Shown: positions 26,288 to 35,817 of the stretch, in pieces
Layout: every line of letters begins with the position of its first letter
How positions within the stretch are numbered: the stretch's first letter is position 1
Assembly (NCBI GenBank): GCA_021646465.1
Contig: SOET01000016.1
Location: forward strand, 1 to 64,000
Reading direction: 5' to 3'
DNA from: Candidatus Kuenenia hertensis
Lineage (GTDB): Bacteria > Planctomycetota > Brocadiia > Brocadiales > Brocadiaceae
Length of the DNA: 64,000 nt
Translations under genes and position numbers: made by a program
Notes under the pieces: generated by a model
What the model was told of the DNA's origin: nothing
Databases searched by the model: none
Seen by the model: only the letters and a program-made list of their open reading frames with translations

Positions 26288-27678
26288 AAATTACTTTTAT
26301 CGGCGCAGCAAGAATGGTTACCGGCTCTTGTTTTTACCTTCAGACGAGAGCAATAAATTTACTCATTGATTGCGGCTTTTTTCAGGGGACAAAAGAGAAT
26401 GAAGACAGAAATTCCGACCCGTTTCCCTTCAATCCTTCTGATATACAATACCTCTTGTTAACTCACGCACACCTTGATCATTCAGGGCTTATTCCAAAAC
26501 TGGTAAAGGATGGTTTTAAAGGAAAAATCCTTACCACAAACGCAACGGTGGAATTGTGCCGTATCATGCTTCTGGATTCGGCTTACATACAAGAACGCGA
26601 TGCGGAGTGGGATAATAAGAAACGGCTCAGGGCAGGAAAACCCTTATTAAAACCCCTTTATACGGTAGAAGACGCTAACGATAGCCTTGCTTATTTTCAG
26701 GGAATAGAATACGACCAGATAGTAGAAATTGTGGACGGAATAAAGGTAAGATTTCAGGATTCCGGCCACATTTTAGGGTCTGCGATCGTTGAATTATGGG
26801 TAAAGGAAGATGATACCGGAGAAAAAAAACTTGTCTTTTCCGGCGATCTTGGGCAAAAAAACCTCCCCATTGTAAATGACCCGACACTTATAGAAGAGGG
26901 GGATTACATATTCATAGAGTCTACATATGCCAATCGAAGACACAAAGGCATAAGCGAAACAATAGAAGAATTCAGACAAGCAGTAACAGAATCATTAAAA
27001 AGGGGAGGAAATACCATCATTCCCGCCTTTGCCGTTGGAAGAACGCAAAACATTCTCTACCTTTTAAAACAATTATCTGCTGAGGGGAAATTAAATCATC
27101 TCCAGGTTTTCGTTGACAGCCCTATGGCAATACAAGCTACCAGGATTACGTTAAATCACCCGGAATACCTGGACGAAGAAACCCTTGCACTTATCAGAGA
27201 AGGGAAATTTTCCGGAAGCAATCTTTCGTTAAAGTATACAGAGGCTGTAGAAGAATCAATGAAATTGAATGAGATAAAACATGGGGCAATTATTATTTCC
27301 GCGAGTGGTATGTGTAATGCCGGCAGAATTCGCCACCATTTAAAACACAATTTATGGCGCCCGGAATGCAGCATTATCTTTGTGGGATATCAGGCCTATG
27401 GCACGCTGGGAAGAAGGATTATAGAAGGCGCCAGTATGGTAAAACTTTTTGGTGAGGAAATTGCCGTGAAGGCGAAAATTTATACGATAGGAGGTCTTTC
27501 TGCCCACGCGGACCAGGAAGGGCTATTGAACTGGCTTAATAAATTTAAAAGAAAACCCCGTCGTATTTTCGTGATTCATGGTGAAGAAGAAACGGCGCTT
27601 GGCTTTGTTAACAGCATCAAGAAACAGCTAAACATCGATACTTACGCCCCTCTTCGCATGGAAGTCATTAAAATATAA
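26284..27678 (+). CDS. Beta-CASP metallo-beta-lactamase-fold ribonuclease
   Basis: The 464 residues begin with the MBL fold. LLTHAHLDHSGLIPKLV holds the HxHxDH zinc motif, and further metal ligands lie in DSGHILGSAIVEL and KLVFSGDLGQ. The beta-CASP insert includes IPAFAVGRTQNILYLL and IISASGMCNAGRI, and the C-terminal part carries IGGLSAHADQEGLL and FVIHGEEE. This is the CPSF73/YSH1-like branch that processes RNA as endonuclease or 5'-exonuclease. It is coupled to the DUF2062 gene by a 4-bp overlap and lies 22 bp before corA. Confidence 0.9.
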   Translation: MKITFIGAARMVTGSCFYLQTRAINLLIDCGFFQGTKENEDRNSDPFPFNPSDIQYLLLTHAHLDHSGLIPKLVKDGFKGKILTTNATVELCRIMLLDSAYIQERDAEWDNKKRLRAGKPLLKPLYTVEDANDSLAYFQGIEYDQIVEIVDGIKVRFQDSGHILGSAIVELWVKEDDTGEKKLVFSGDLGQKNLPIVNDPTLIEEGDYIFIESTYANRRHKGISETIEEFRQAVTESLKRGGNTIIPAFAVGRTQNILYLLKQLSAEGKLNHLQVFVDSPMAIQATRITLNHPEYLDEETLALIREGKFSGSNLSLKYTEAVEESMKLNEIKHGAIIISASGMCNAGRIRHHLKHNLWRPECSIIFVGYQAYGTLGRRIIEGASMVKLFGEEIAVKAKIYTIGGLSAHADQEGLLNWLNKFKRKPRRIFVIHGEEETALGFVNSIKKQLNIDTYAPLRMEVIKI

Positions 27679-27700
27679 ACCGTGAAAGGAGGATAGTTTC

Positions 27701-28765
27701 ATGCCCAGATTATTTAAAATCCGATCGAAAAAAGCCGGCCTTCCCCCGGGTTCTCTTGTTCATATTGGTGAAAAAAAATTAGAGAAGGTTAAAATTTCTG
27801 CTATCGAATACAGTGAAATGTACTGTCATGAACGGGAAGTATCAAACATCGGAGAATGTTTTCCCATAAAAAATGATCAAACGACGACATGGATTACTAT
27901 TTGCGGAATCCATAATGTTGAAAACATTGAAAATGTTGGAAAATTTGCAAATATACATCCGTTATTGCTGGAAGATATAATGAATACTGATCATCGTCCC
28001 AAAATTGAGGACTTTGAAGACTATATATTTATCGTTTTGAAATTACTCACTTTTAACGAAACCGATAAGCGGATTGAAGCAGAGCAAATAAGTTTAATCC
28101 TGGGGAAGAATTATGTTATTTCCTTTCAGGAAAAGGAAAGCGACGTTTTTAATCCGGTAAGAGAAAGGATTAAAAACGGCAAGGGCCGCGTAAAGAAGAT
28201 GGGCGCCGACTATCTGGCATATACCCTGCTTGATGCTATTGTAGACGGATACTTTGTTGTCCTGGAAAAACAGGGGGAATACATTGAGGCAATAGAAGAA
28301 GAATTAATTACAAACCCTTCCATAGAAACGCTGAAAAAGATCCACACGGTCAGGAGCGAGATGCTGTTGCTGCGCAAATCTGTCTGGCCCCTGCGGGATG
28401 TAGTTAACATGATGCGTAAAGGAGAATTTCCTCTAGTACGAAGCATTATTCACGTTTATCTGAGAGATGTGTATGATCATACTATTCATATAATGGATAC
28501 CATTGAAACGTTTCGCGACATGGCAACCGGAATGCTTGATATTTATCTTTCAAGCGTAAGTAACAAGATGAATGAGGTAATGAAGGTATTAACTCTTATT
28601 GCTACGATATTCATACCTCTTACCTTTATTTCCGGTATTTACGGAATGAATTTTAAGTATCTTCCCGAATTAGACTGGCGCTGGGGCTATTTTGCTGTCT
28701 TAACCGGAATGGGCATTATGGGAATATCGATGGTTGTTTATTTCCGGAAGAAAAAATGGATATGA
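27701..28765 (+). CDS. corA: CorA magnesium/cobalt channel
   Basis: The 354 residues have the expected length. A large cytoplasmic funnel domain is followed by two C-terminal membrane helices; the first ends in the GMN signature (ISGIYGMNFKYLPELDWRWGY). AAGGAGG lies 10 bp upstream of the ATG. It is a pentameric Mg2+ (also Co2+/Ni2+) uptake channel. It follows the ribonuclease gene closely and converges on the mechanosensitive channel gene, 13 bp away. Confidence 0.96.
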   Translation: MPRLFKIRSKKAGLPPGSLVHIGEKKLEKVKISAIEYSEMYCHEREVSNIGECFPIKNDQTTTWITICGIHNVENIENVGKFANIHPLLLEDIMNTDHRPKIEDFEDYIFIVLKLLTFNETDKRIEAEQISLILGKNYVISFQEKESDVFNPVRERIKNGKGRVKKMGADYLAYTLLDAIVDGYFVVLEKQGEYIEAIEEELITNPSIETLKKIHTVRSEMLLLRKSVWPLRDVVNMMRKGEFPLVRSIIHVYLRDVYDHTIHIMDTIETFRDMATGMLDIYLSSVSNKMNEVMKVLTLIATIFIPLTFISGIYGMNFKYLPELDWRWGYFAVLTGMGIMGISMVVYFRKKKWI

Positions 28766-28778
28766 ATTGAATATATAG

Positions 28779-31700
28779 CTAAACATCGGGATTTTCTTGA
28801 GGAGTTTCAGGTGTTTCTGCCCGCTTTTTGTTTTCCCGGGCAATGCTGCCAGGAAAAGGCACATAGGAGCGAATGTGAATATCCCTTTGTGGAAATGCGA
28901 TTTCAATATTATTTTTGCGAAATACCTCATCGATGGCAAAACGCATTTCGCTCATGGCAAACCACCGCTTCCCCGGATCGTCCGCCCAATAAAATAGTTT
29001 GAAGATAAGGGCACTATCACCAAAATCATCAAACCGAACAAAAGGCTCGGGGAATTTTCTCACATCCGGATTTTGGGCAGCAATTTCCAACAGACATTTT
29101 TTTACACGGGCCACATCGGAACCATACGCCACCCCTACCTGAATGCTGCCTCTCATTACGGAATCCGGCAAAGACCAATTTGTTACTTTTCCTTCGACAA
29201 ACTTTGAATTGGGTATGATTAAATTAATATTGTCAGGAGTGGTAATGGTAGTGGTTCGGGTGCTGATTTTATCAATAGTGCCTAATGTTCCGTCATCGAG
29301 GGTTATCACATCACCCACACGCATTGGCCGTTCAAACAAAAGTATAATACCGCTGACAAAGTTACCTATAATATTTTGCATACCAAATCCAATACCGATA
29401 CCAAATGCACCTGCAAAAAAAGCAAGACTGCGCAAAGGAATTCCTGCAAGGTTGAATCCTATAAGCACGGCAATACCGATAATACAATATCTGGTAAGGT
29501 TGGAAAATGTATGTTTCAGCCCGCGTTCTATTCCCAGCGAGGAAAATACCCTTTCTTCCAGTAGTCTTTTTACATAACGTGCCAGGAAAAAGAAAGCAAC
29601 TAATACTGTAATCGCAATAATAATTTTTAACGGCGTGGTATACCTTCCTTCCTGCAAGGTAAAACGGTGCATCAAACCATTGCCTATGGTTTTGAAAACA
29701 ATACCAACCTGTGCAAAAATCTTTTGAATAAGATAAGGGGCAGCCGGAGAACCTACCGCATCCCGAAAAGTCCCTATCCATATGCGGGCAATGATTATTG
29801 CACTAATAATTGAAGCACTATAATTTACTGAGACATGGTAGAATGCCGTAAGAGATTGAAATCTTTTTTCTTCAGGGGTATTTTTTTCTATTTTTTGCAT
29901 CTCAAAAAGCTTTGCTCTTATAGTGTTTATTTGAGAATGCACTATCCTTAATATCCATAATGCAATAAAAGCAACAATGAAACTCTTTATACATGTTTTC
30001 AGCAATACGTAGGTTAATATGGGATATCCCAGGCTCCGTATTGCAAAGAGAGAGACAATAAACACCACAAATACAGGGTAAATGACGCCTATAATACGCT
30101 GAATAAGCCTTCCGAGCTGGCTGCCAGCTCCCGGTAACAACTTGAAAAACAGGGCTTTTTGCGTTGCAAGCCATAAAAGCAATATTAACATGCCCATTCG
30201 ATAGATGAACCAAAGCAGGTCAAGAGCGTCTTTCTTGTATTGAAAGACGGTGAGTACCGTAATTACCGACAAAGAAACAAGGGAAAACAGTAAAATAGTG
30301 TTTAATGATTTGTAGATGTGTGTAGGCGATATGTAGGCGAGTGAAACCGCAAGTTTTTTATGCCCCTTTTCAGGACCAAAGGCTTCCACAAGGAAGCCTT
30401 TGAGTACTTTGTAAAGGACTATATAAAGGAGTATATACATTGCCGATGTTATCGACGGTATTTTAATGGGGAAAATAGCGCGTATCAATATACAAAGGAA
30501 TGCTACCCATATCGCAGTAATGCTCTTATTGAGTATGGTAAACAAACTGGGAAGTAAGCGGGATTTAAAATAAGTAAAGGTTATCGATTCATGTAAACGC
30601 TGCAGGTTCTCTGCACTCCACCGGTGTATATATCTGTTGGAAAAATAAAATACTGCAAGGAGAGAGGCCAATCCGAGGCATCTTAACCAGAAATGAAATT
30701 TGTTTTTTTCAAGAGAAATATACTTAATTACACTATTTGCGTGGCTACGAGCAATTTCAAAAAGATAACGTACGTAGGAATGGGAGTTGATAATATCAAT
30801 GTATATCGATTTGAACGTTTGAGTGGTTATCTCAACTTTGACCCTTGTCCACACATTTGCCGCCTTCATTTGAAGCAGTTTTTCTTTGACATCCGAAAGT
30901 GCCGACAGGCCGAATTCTCTTATTTCCAGCCGTTCCTTTAATATATTTAACCGTTCCAGAACAAGAGAAAGTTGTTCTTCCTGCACCTTAATCCTTTGCT
31001 CCACATACTGAATAGCCTGTTGCGCTAATTCGTTATCGTCAAAAGAGGAAACTTCTTTTTTAATATTTGACAGGTCTTCGCTGGCAAGGTCCAGTTTGTC
31101 TGAAAGGAGTTTCTTCTCCTCTTCTAAGGAAGAAATAAGGCTTTTTATTGAGTTAATTGCCTCTAAATACCGCTTTTCCTCCACAGCAACTTTTTTATCC
31201 ATTTCTTCAATATCTTTTGCAGTGCCGTCTTTACTCAGAAAAGTGCTAATATCCGCCTGCAATTTCTTAAGTTCGGTACGTCCTTTATATCGCTGTGTGC
31301 CTTCCGTAATCACTTCATCTTTTTTCTTTGCCACTAAACCGATCTGTTTGTGTACTTCTGCCTCTAATTTCAGCACTCTTTTCTTTTCAGGGGCTGTAGT
31401 TATCAATTGCTGCTGTACTATTTCTTCCCCCTTTTTGGCGGCCTCTTGTATAGTCTTTTCTGCTTCAGCCCTGGTAGCTTCTGCGGCCTTTTTTGTCAAT
31501 TCTTCTAATTTTTTTGCGTCAGCCAACTCCTCCTGCTTTTTTTTCAATTCTTCTGTTTTCTGCTTTTCCTCCAGCAGGTTGGCTTTTTCTGTTAACACCT
31601 CCGCATTGAATTCTGCGTTCTTTACCGCCTGTAACGATTCATCATATTGAATTTTTGCTATCTCCAGCCTTGTTTCCAATATGGAAATCCACCGGTCGCT

Positions 31701-32483
31701 TGCTTCTTTTTGCCAGAATAAAATGTTTTCTACCTTCTTCTGTGCCGGTTTTTCTAATGCAGGATCTTTAATATCAGTCTTCAATGAAATCAAAGCGTTA
31801 ACAATTTCCTGCCTCTTGTCGGGAGCTTTAAGTTTATAATCATCCAATTCTTTGGCAGTAATGGTAACTAAGGATTCTTTTTCTTTCATACTTGCATGCG
31901 CTGCCTTGACATATCCCGTTGCTATATCAGCTTCTTTTCTTGCCAGCGCTGCCTGGTCAGGAGGCATTGCCGCAATTGTTTCTTTTAACTTCAACGCCAT
32001 GGATAATAACGAAATGTGATTCGTATATGTCTTTACCTGGTTTTGAAGTGCCACGACATAATCTTTATACTCTTCTATTTGTTCATTGGTTGCACCAATA
32101 TGTTCCTTTATGACGCTTGTTTCCTTGTCTAATAATTCCAAATATTTTACATAATGTTCTTCAGCAGGATAGGCGCTTTTTTCTTCCACTAATTTTTCAA
32201 GATAGGAAGATGTTGATTCTGCATCGCTTTCCAATTTCAAAATTGCAGCTTCTTTTTCAGCAATGGTTTTTTCCGCGTTGCCCTTTATTTCTTCCAGTAT
32301 CTTCCTTGCGTTTTCAACGTCTTCACTTTTTACTACAGTACGCTGACCCGTTAGTTTTAATTCATCTCCCTTTTTCTCAGTGGAAACAGTCTGGGCCCCT
32401 ACCTGGAAACACAGGACTATCCACAAGGTACAAACTAACAGGTACAGTGCTGTTTTAATAGTATTCTTTATTAAGGTTTTCAA
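28779..32483 (-). CDS. Large MscK-like mechanosensitive channel
   Basis: The 1234-residue product has a signal sequence (LYLLVCTLWIVLCFQVGAQ) and a periplasmic region of about 550 residues that is strongly coiled-coil (repeated EEKKLLS, KKQEELADAKKLEE). Several membrane helices follow (about 615-970) and the MscS core: the pore helix FAGAFGIGIGFGMQNIIGNFVSGIILLFERP, then VGDVITLDDGTLGTIDKIS. It releases solutes under osmotic downshock. The start is TTG and overlaps the upstream gene's stop (TTGA), so translation is coupled. The long coiled coil is like MscK/MscM-type channels, but the periplasmic part is lineage specific. Confidence 0.88.
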   Translation of the reverse strand: MKTLIKNTIKTALYLLVCTLWIVLCFQVGAQTVSTEKKGDELKLTGQRTVVKSEDVENARKILEEIKGNAEKTIAEKEAAILKLESDAESTSSYLEKLVEEKSAYPAEEHYVKYLELLDKETSVIKEHIGATNEQIEEYKDYVVALQNQVKTYTNHISLLSMALKLKETIAAMPPDQAALARKEADIATGYVKAAHASMKEKESLVTITAKELDDYKLKAPDKRQEIVNALISLKTDIKDPALEKPAQKKVENILFWQKEASDRWISILETRLEIAKIQYDESLQAVKNAEFNAEVLTEKANLLEEKQKTEELKKKQEELADAKKLEELTKKAAEATRAEAEKTIQEAAKKGEEIVQQQLITTAPEKKRVLKLEAEVHKQIGLVAKKKDEVITEGTQRYKGRTELKKLQADISTFLSKDGTAKDIEEMDKKVAVEEKRYLEAINSIKSLISSLEEEKKLLSDKLDLASEDLSNIKKEVSSFDDNELAQQAIQYVEQRIKVQEEQLSLVLERLNILKERLEIREFGLSALSDVKEKLLQMKAANVWTRVKVEITTQTFKSIYIDIINSHSYVRYLFEIARSHANSVIKYISLEKNKFHFWLRCLGLASLLAVFYFSNRYIHRWSAENLQRLHESITFTYFKSRLLPSLFTILNKSITAIWVAFLCILIRAIFPIKIPSITSAMYILLYIVLYKVLKGFLVEAFGPEKGHKKLAVSLAYISPTHIYKSLNTILLFSLVSLSVITVLTVFQYKKDALDLLWFIYRMGMLILLLWLATQKALFFKLLPGAGSQLGRLIQRIIGVIYPVFVVFIVSLFAIRSLGYPILTYVLLKTCIKSFIVAFIALWILRIVHSQINTIRAKLFEMQKIEKNTPEEKRFQSLTAFYHVSVNYSASIISAIIIARIWIGTFRDAVGSPAAPYLIQKIFAQVGIVFKTIGNGLMHRFTLQEGRYTTPLKIIIAITVLVAFFFLARYVKRLLEERVFSSLGIERGLKHTFSNLTRYCIIGIAVLIGFNLAGIPLRSLAFFAGAFGIGIGFGMQNIIGNFVSGIILLFERPMRVGDVITLDDGTLGTIDKISTRTTTITTPDNINLIIPNSKFVEGKVTNWSLPDSVMRGSIQVGVAYGSDVARVKKCLLEIAAQNPDVRKFPEPFVRFDDFGDSALIFKLFYWADDPGKRWFAMSEMRFAIDEVFRKNNIEIAFPQRDIHIRSYVPFPGSIARENKKRAETPETPQENPDV

Positions 32484-33265
32484 GATTGTCTTTTCTTAAA
32501 TTCAATTTTTTGAAATAACTTTTCTGCGCTATGATGCACACTTATACAACCGATGGAGTAAAACAGAAGAGGAATCGTCAGCCAGTCTAAAAAGGGAGCC
32601 GCAACATGAAGGTCATAATAGCCAACAAATCCCAGCAAGCCTGTTGCAAAAAGATTCCTTATAAAGAAAAAGATATAGAGAAGTAAGGCAATGACAACAT
32701 TTACGAATAAATATTTACAGTATACGTAAACAAAGATGAAAGGATAACAAATTTGAATAATACTGCTTATGAAACTTAAAATGTTTGAAACGGCATTACT
32801 TTCAACAAAGACCACTTCTATCCCCGTGGAAAGGACATATTTTGAAAAAAAATATATCCCAAAACCTGTTAATGTTACACAAAAAAAGTTTTTTACCCAC
32901 CTATGCCGGTCTTTTAAATATTTCATCGCTTTTATGTATTGGTTATCCATTTTAACGTTATCGCCAATTATGCCGTTAAGCGCATTTTTCACATTATGAG
33001 ACGTAAAAAGAAAATACGCAATAGTAAGCGTAATGATGGTAACCACATCGCCAGCCATATCAGGGGGACTTGGGGAATGAATATCATATCTGTTTGCAGG
33101 ATCATCTGGCTGGATTACATTAAAAAAAACCAATGCAGTCAGGGTGTTTTCCGTAAAAAACCGAAAATTAATGCCGATAAAGGTCAATAATGCACTTAAC
33201 CCCAAATCCTTTACTGCTAAATTCACTACCGTGTATTTGTTATCAAATCCTGGCAACCTGAACAC
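32480..33265 (-). CDS. Multi-pass membrane protein of unknown function
   Basis: The 261 residues contain about six hydrophobic segments (for example DVVTIITLTIAYFLF, FFCVTLTGFGIYFFSKYVL, NVVIALLLYIFFFIRNLF, WLTIPLLFYSIGCISV). I do not recognise a family. The assumed start is GTG without a clear ribosome site. The gene's stop overlaps the start of the mechanosensitive channel by 4 bp, so the two proteins are probably made together and may work together. Confidence 0.6.
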   Translation of the reverse strand: MFRLPGFDNKYTVVNLAVKDLGLSALLTFIGINFRFFTENTLTALVFFNVIQPDDPANRYDIHSPSPPDMAGDVVTIITLTIAYFLFTSHNVKNALNGIIGDNVKMDNQYIKAMKYLKDRHRWVKNFFCVTLTGFGIYFFSKYVLSTGIEVVFVESNAVSNILSFISSIIQICYPFIFVYVYCKYLFVNVVIALLLYIFFFIRNLFATGLLGFVGYYDLHVAAPFLDWLTIPLLFYSIGCISVHHSAEKLFQKIEFKKRQS

Positions 33266-33555
33266 CTATAGAGATATTTGCAAAACGGGATAGTATAATT
33301 TAAAAGTTAAAAACATAATTATTGGGCGATTATAAGCCACATATTATTGTATTTCAACAAAAAGTAAAAAACCCGCTCGATTTCTGAGAGATTTTATGCA
33401 GATCTTTAAAGGCACATATCCGGCGTTTCATCGCCGATTATTACTGTTTAAGATGAAACATGAAACCACACACATCAATTTTTTCTTCTCATGAATACAT
33501 TATTTATATATAATTTTTTCACTGACAAATCTGACAAAACTCTCTCATTTATAAA
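33266..33555. promoter_or_regulatory. Divergent intergenic region
   Basis: This AT-rich stretch lies between the minus-strand membrane-protein gene and the plus-strand ABC permease. No gene is seen. A TTATTTATATATAATTTTTTC segment at about 33491-33511 contains TATATAAT and could serve as the permease promoter. No operator was recognised. Confidence 0.35.
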
Positions 33556-34371
33556 ATGCGAAAAAAGTCCTTATTTTTTCTCATCAGCATTCTGGCTGTC
33601 TGCTGGAGCATCGGTCCATTTGCGTGGATCGTATTAACCTCCTTCAAACATCCTTCCGATATCATGCAATTACCGCCGATTTTTCCGAAAACGTATTCCC
33701 TGGATGCTTATAAAAACGTTCTTTTTAAAAGCTATTTTCCTTATTATTTGTTCAATAGTTTCATGGTCTCGCTTTCTACCGTACTCGTTGCCATACCATG
33801 CGCATTACTTGCGGCATACAGTGTTTCACGTTTTTCCTTCAGAGGGAAAACGGCAATATTGTTCATGATTGTTGTATTGTTCACCCTTCCGTCGATCTGC
33901 CTTGTTGCCGCCCTCTATAAACTCTTTTATACCCTTGGCTGGATAAATTTGCCTGTATCGCTTATTTGTACCTATAGTGCACATAACTTTCCGTTGGCGC
34001 TGTTTCTCATGATAAAGTATATTGATAAAATCCCCATCGAAATGGATAATGCCGCCCTCATCGACGGATGCACTCATTTCCAGACGCTTCGATATGTTAT
34101 TACGCCAATTGCATTGCCAGGCCTGATTTCTACAGCAATCCTCACGTTTATTTTTTGCTGGAATGAATTCCTCTTTGCCCTTACTTTTACCCTCGACGAG
34201 TCATCCCGGCTCGCTTCGGTAGGAATTGCCCTGTTCCAGGGAACATACGAGATTCCATGGGGAGACATCGCAGCCGCTTCCGTAATTGTTACTGCTCCGC
34301 TCCTTATTTTTTTACTTATCTTTCAAAAATATATCGTACAGGGCATTATTTCAGGAGCAGTGAAAGAATGA
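33556..34371 (+). CDS. ABC sugar transporter permease (MalG-like)
   Basis: The 271 residues contain six membrane segments and the EAA loop IEMDNAALIDGCTHFQTLRYVITPIALPG (EAA---G), typical of the MalG/UgpE family. The N-terminus (FFLISILAVCWSIGPFAWIVLTSFK) and the PPIFPKTYSLDAYKNV segment also match that family. It would pair with a MalF-type permease and a solute-binding protein, but neither is next to it; only the ATPase follows, with a 4-bp overlap. The window therefore holds half a transporter, or the missing parts are encoded elsewhere. Confidence 0.88.
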   Translation: MRKKSLFFLISILAVCWSIGPFAWIVLTSFKHPSDIMQLPPIFPKTYSLDAYKNVLFKSYFPYYLFNSFMVSLSTVLVAIPCALLAAYSVSRFSFRGKTAILFMIVVLFTLPSICLVAALYKLFYTLGWINLPVSLICTYSAHNFPLALFLMIKYIDKIPIEMDNAALIDGCTHFQTLRYVITPIALPGLISTAILTFIFCWNEFLFALTFTLDESSRLASVGIALFQGTYEIPWGDIAAASVIVTAPLLIFLLIFQKYIVQGIISGAVKE

Positions 34372-35441
34372 GAATTCGCTTGCAGGACGTTACAAAATTG
34401 TACAAACATACCGCAGCGGTGAATTGCCTGAACCTGGAAATAAAAGACGGGGAATTTCTGGTAGTACTCGGATCGAGCGGGAGCGGAAAATCCACAACAT
34501 TGAATATGATTGCAGGACTGGAAATCCCTACTTCGGGAGATATTTATTTTAATGATAACATTGTAAATGCCGTGCCTCCGGGAAAAAGAGATATTGCGCT
34601 GGTTTTTCAGAACTATGCCTTATATCCCCACATGAAAATATTTGATAACATTGCATTTCCTCTCAGGATACGAAAGGTAAAAGATATCGGGGAAAATGTG
34701 GAAAATATTGCCGGGATGCTGGGATTATCCGCCCTGCTACAAAAATATCCAAAAGAACTTTCCGGCGGAGAAAAACAGCGGGTTGCGCTTGCAAGGGCGC
34801 TCGTGAGAAACCCGCAGGTATTTTTGATGGATGAGCCGTTAAGCAACCTTGATGCACGCCTCAGAATTTCCGCACGGGGAGAATTAAAAAAACTTCAAAA
34901 ACAACGGAATATTACTACCGTTTATGTTACCCATGATCAAACCGAGGCGCTTACCCTTGGAGACCGGATTGTTGTTATGGATAAGGGATGTTTGCAGCAG
35001 ACAGGGACTCCCTATGAAATATACAATTCACCTCAAAACACCTTTATTGCAAGCTTTATTGGGAGCCCTCCCATGAATATTGCAGAGGTCAGGCTAACCA
35101 GCTCCGGTTCCTTTGCCTTAGGAGAAACGGTCCTTGAATTTCCCACGCCCCCCGTTAAGACGCCGCATGTTATTTTGGGGATACGCCCTGAAAAATTACA
35201 CATTGTTCCGCCAAATACTAAAAACTCCATAAAATGCATTGTGGAACATGTTGAGTACCTTGGCCATGAATCGGTATGCCATCTGAGGATCTCTCAAAAT
35301 ATCCTTTGGGCAGTAAAAAATAGTGAAACTACCGTCTCGGTCGGCGACCTTGCCGGCTTGACATTTTCTTATGATGCAATCCATTGGTTCGACCAGTCAA
35401 CAGGAATAAGAATGGATTTACCATTTCCCGGAAGAAATTGA
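34368..35441 (+). CDS. ABC transporter ATPase (MalK/UgpC type)
   Basis: I use the ATG at 34368 (MRIRLQDVTKLY), which overlaps the permease stop by 4 bp; the product has 357 residues. Walker A is VLGSSGSGKST, the Q-loop is ALVFQNYALYPHM, the signature is LSGGEKQRVALARAL, Walker B is VFLMDEPLSNLDA and the H-loop is VYVTHDQTEA. The C-terminal TOBE/regulatory domain (IGSPPMNIAEVRL; VILGIRPEKLHI) marks the CUT1 sugar-importer group. It powers import together with the permease upstream. Confidence 0.92.
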   Translation: MRIRLQDVTKLYKHTAAVNCLNLEIKDGEFLVVLGSSGSGKSTTLNMIAGLEIPTSGDIYFNDNIVNAVPPGKRDIALVFQNYALYPHMKIFDNIAFPLRIRKVKDIGENVENIAGMLGLSALLQKYPKELSGGEKQRVALARALVRNPQVFLMDEPLSNLDARLRISARGELKKLQKQRNITTVYVTHDQTEALTLGDRIVVMDKGCLQQTGTPYEIYNSPQNTFIASFIGSPPMNIAEVRLTSSGSFALGETVLEFPTPPVKTPHVILGIRPEKLHIVPPNTKNSIKCIVEHVEYLGHESVCHLRISQNILWAVKNSETTVSVGDLAGLTFSYDAIHWFDQSTGIRMDLPFPGRN

Positions 35442-35817
35442 AAACTAACAACAAATGTTTGTTATATATTTTAACACGTTATTTCAATGTATGTTATGAG
35501 TAAAATTCAAATTGGACATTTTTTATCTGATGAATTTTGTTCTGCGATAGTGTAATCCTGTCATATTGACACATTCCAATGAGAGTTTTTCTCCAAGGCA
35601 CTGCCACATTGACATGCTTCCATTTCGATAAGTGAATGAAAGTTTTTGGCATTAAAAACTATTGTTTTATCTCTTTGTAATTAAACAAGTTAATTTACAA
35701 AGAAAAAAGAAGATGCAGGGCAGACAAGAAACGCTATTCGGCATACTGTTTGCGAAGTTCAATTAGCCATTAAAGAGTTATTCGGGTCAGTAATAATAAT
35801 TTGGAGGGAACTTTTTT
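35442..35817 (+). promoter_or_regulatory. groEL leader with two spaced palindromes
   Basis: No gene is seen in these 376 bp. A perfect palindrome TGTCA-TAT-TGACA lies at 35559-35571 and a near copy TGCCA-CAT-TGACA at 35602-35614, 43 bp apart. Each is followed by a similar segment ending in AAAGTTTTT or AGAGTTTTT. The HrcA/CIRCE operator is absent. GGAGGG lies 9 bp before the groEL ATG. The palindromes are candidate operators for heat-shock control; the binding protein is unknown. Confidence 0.45.

Noticed and set aside
29143-31650. Several long plus-strand frames opposite the mechanosensitive channel gene
   Set aside because: The minus-strand gene has a continuous 1234-codon frame with clear domains; the others have biased, low-complexity composition.
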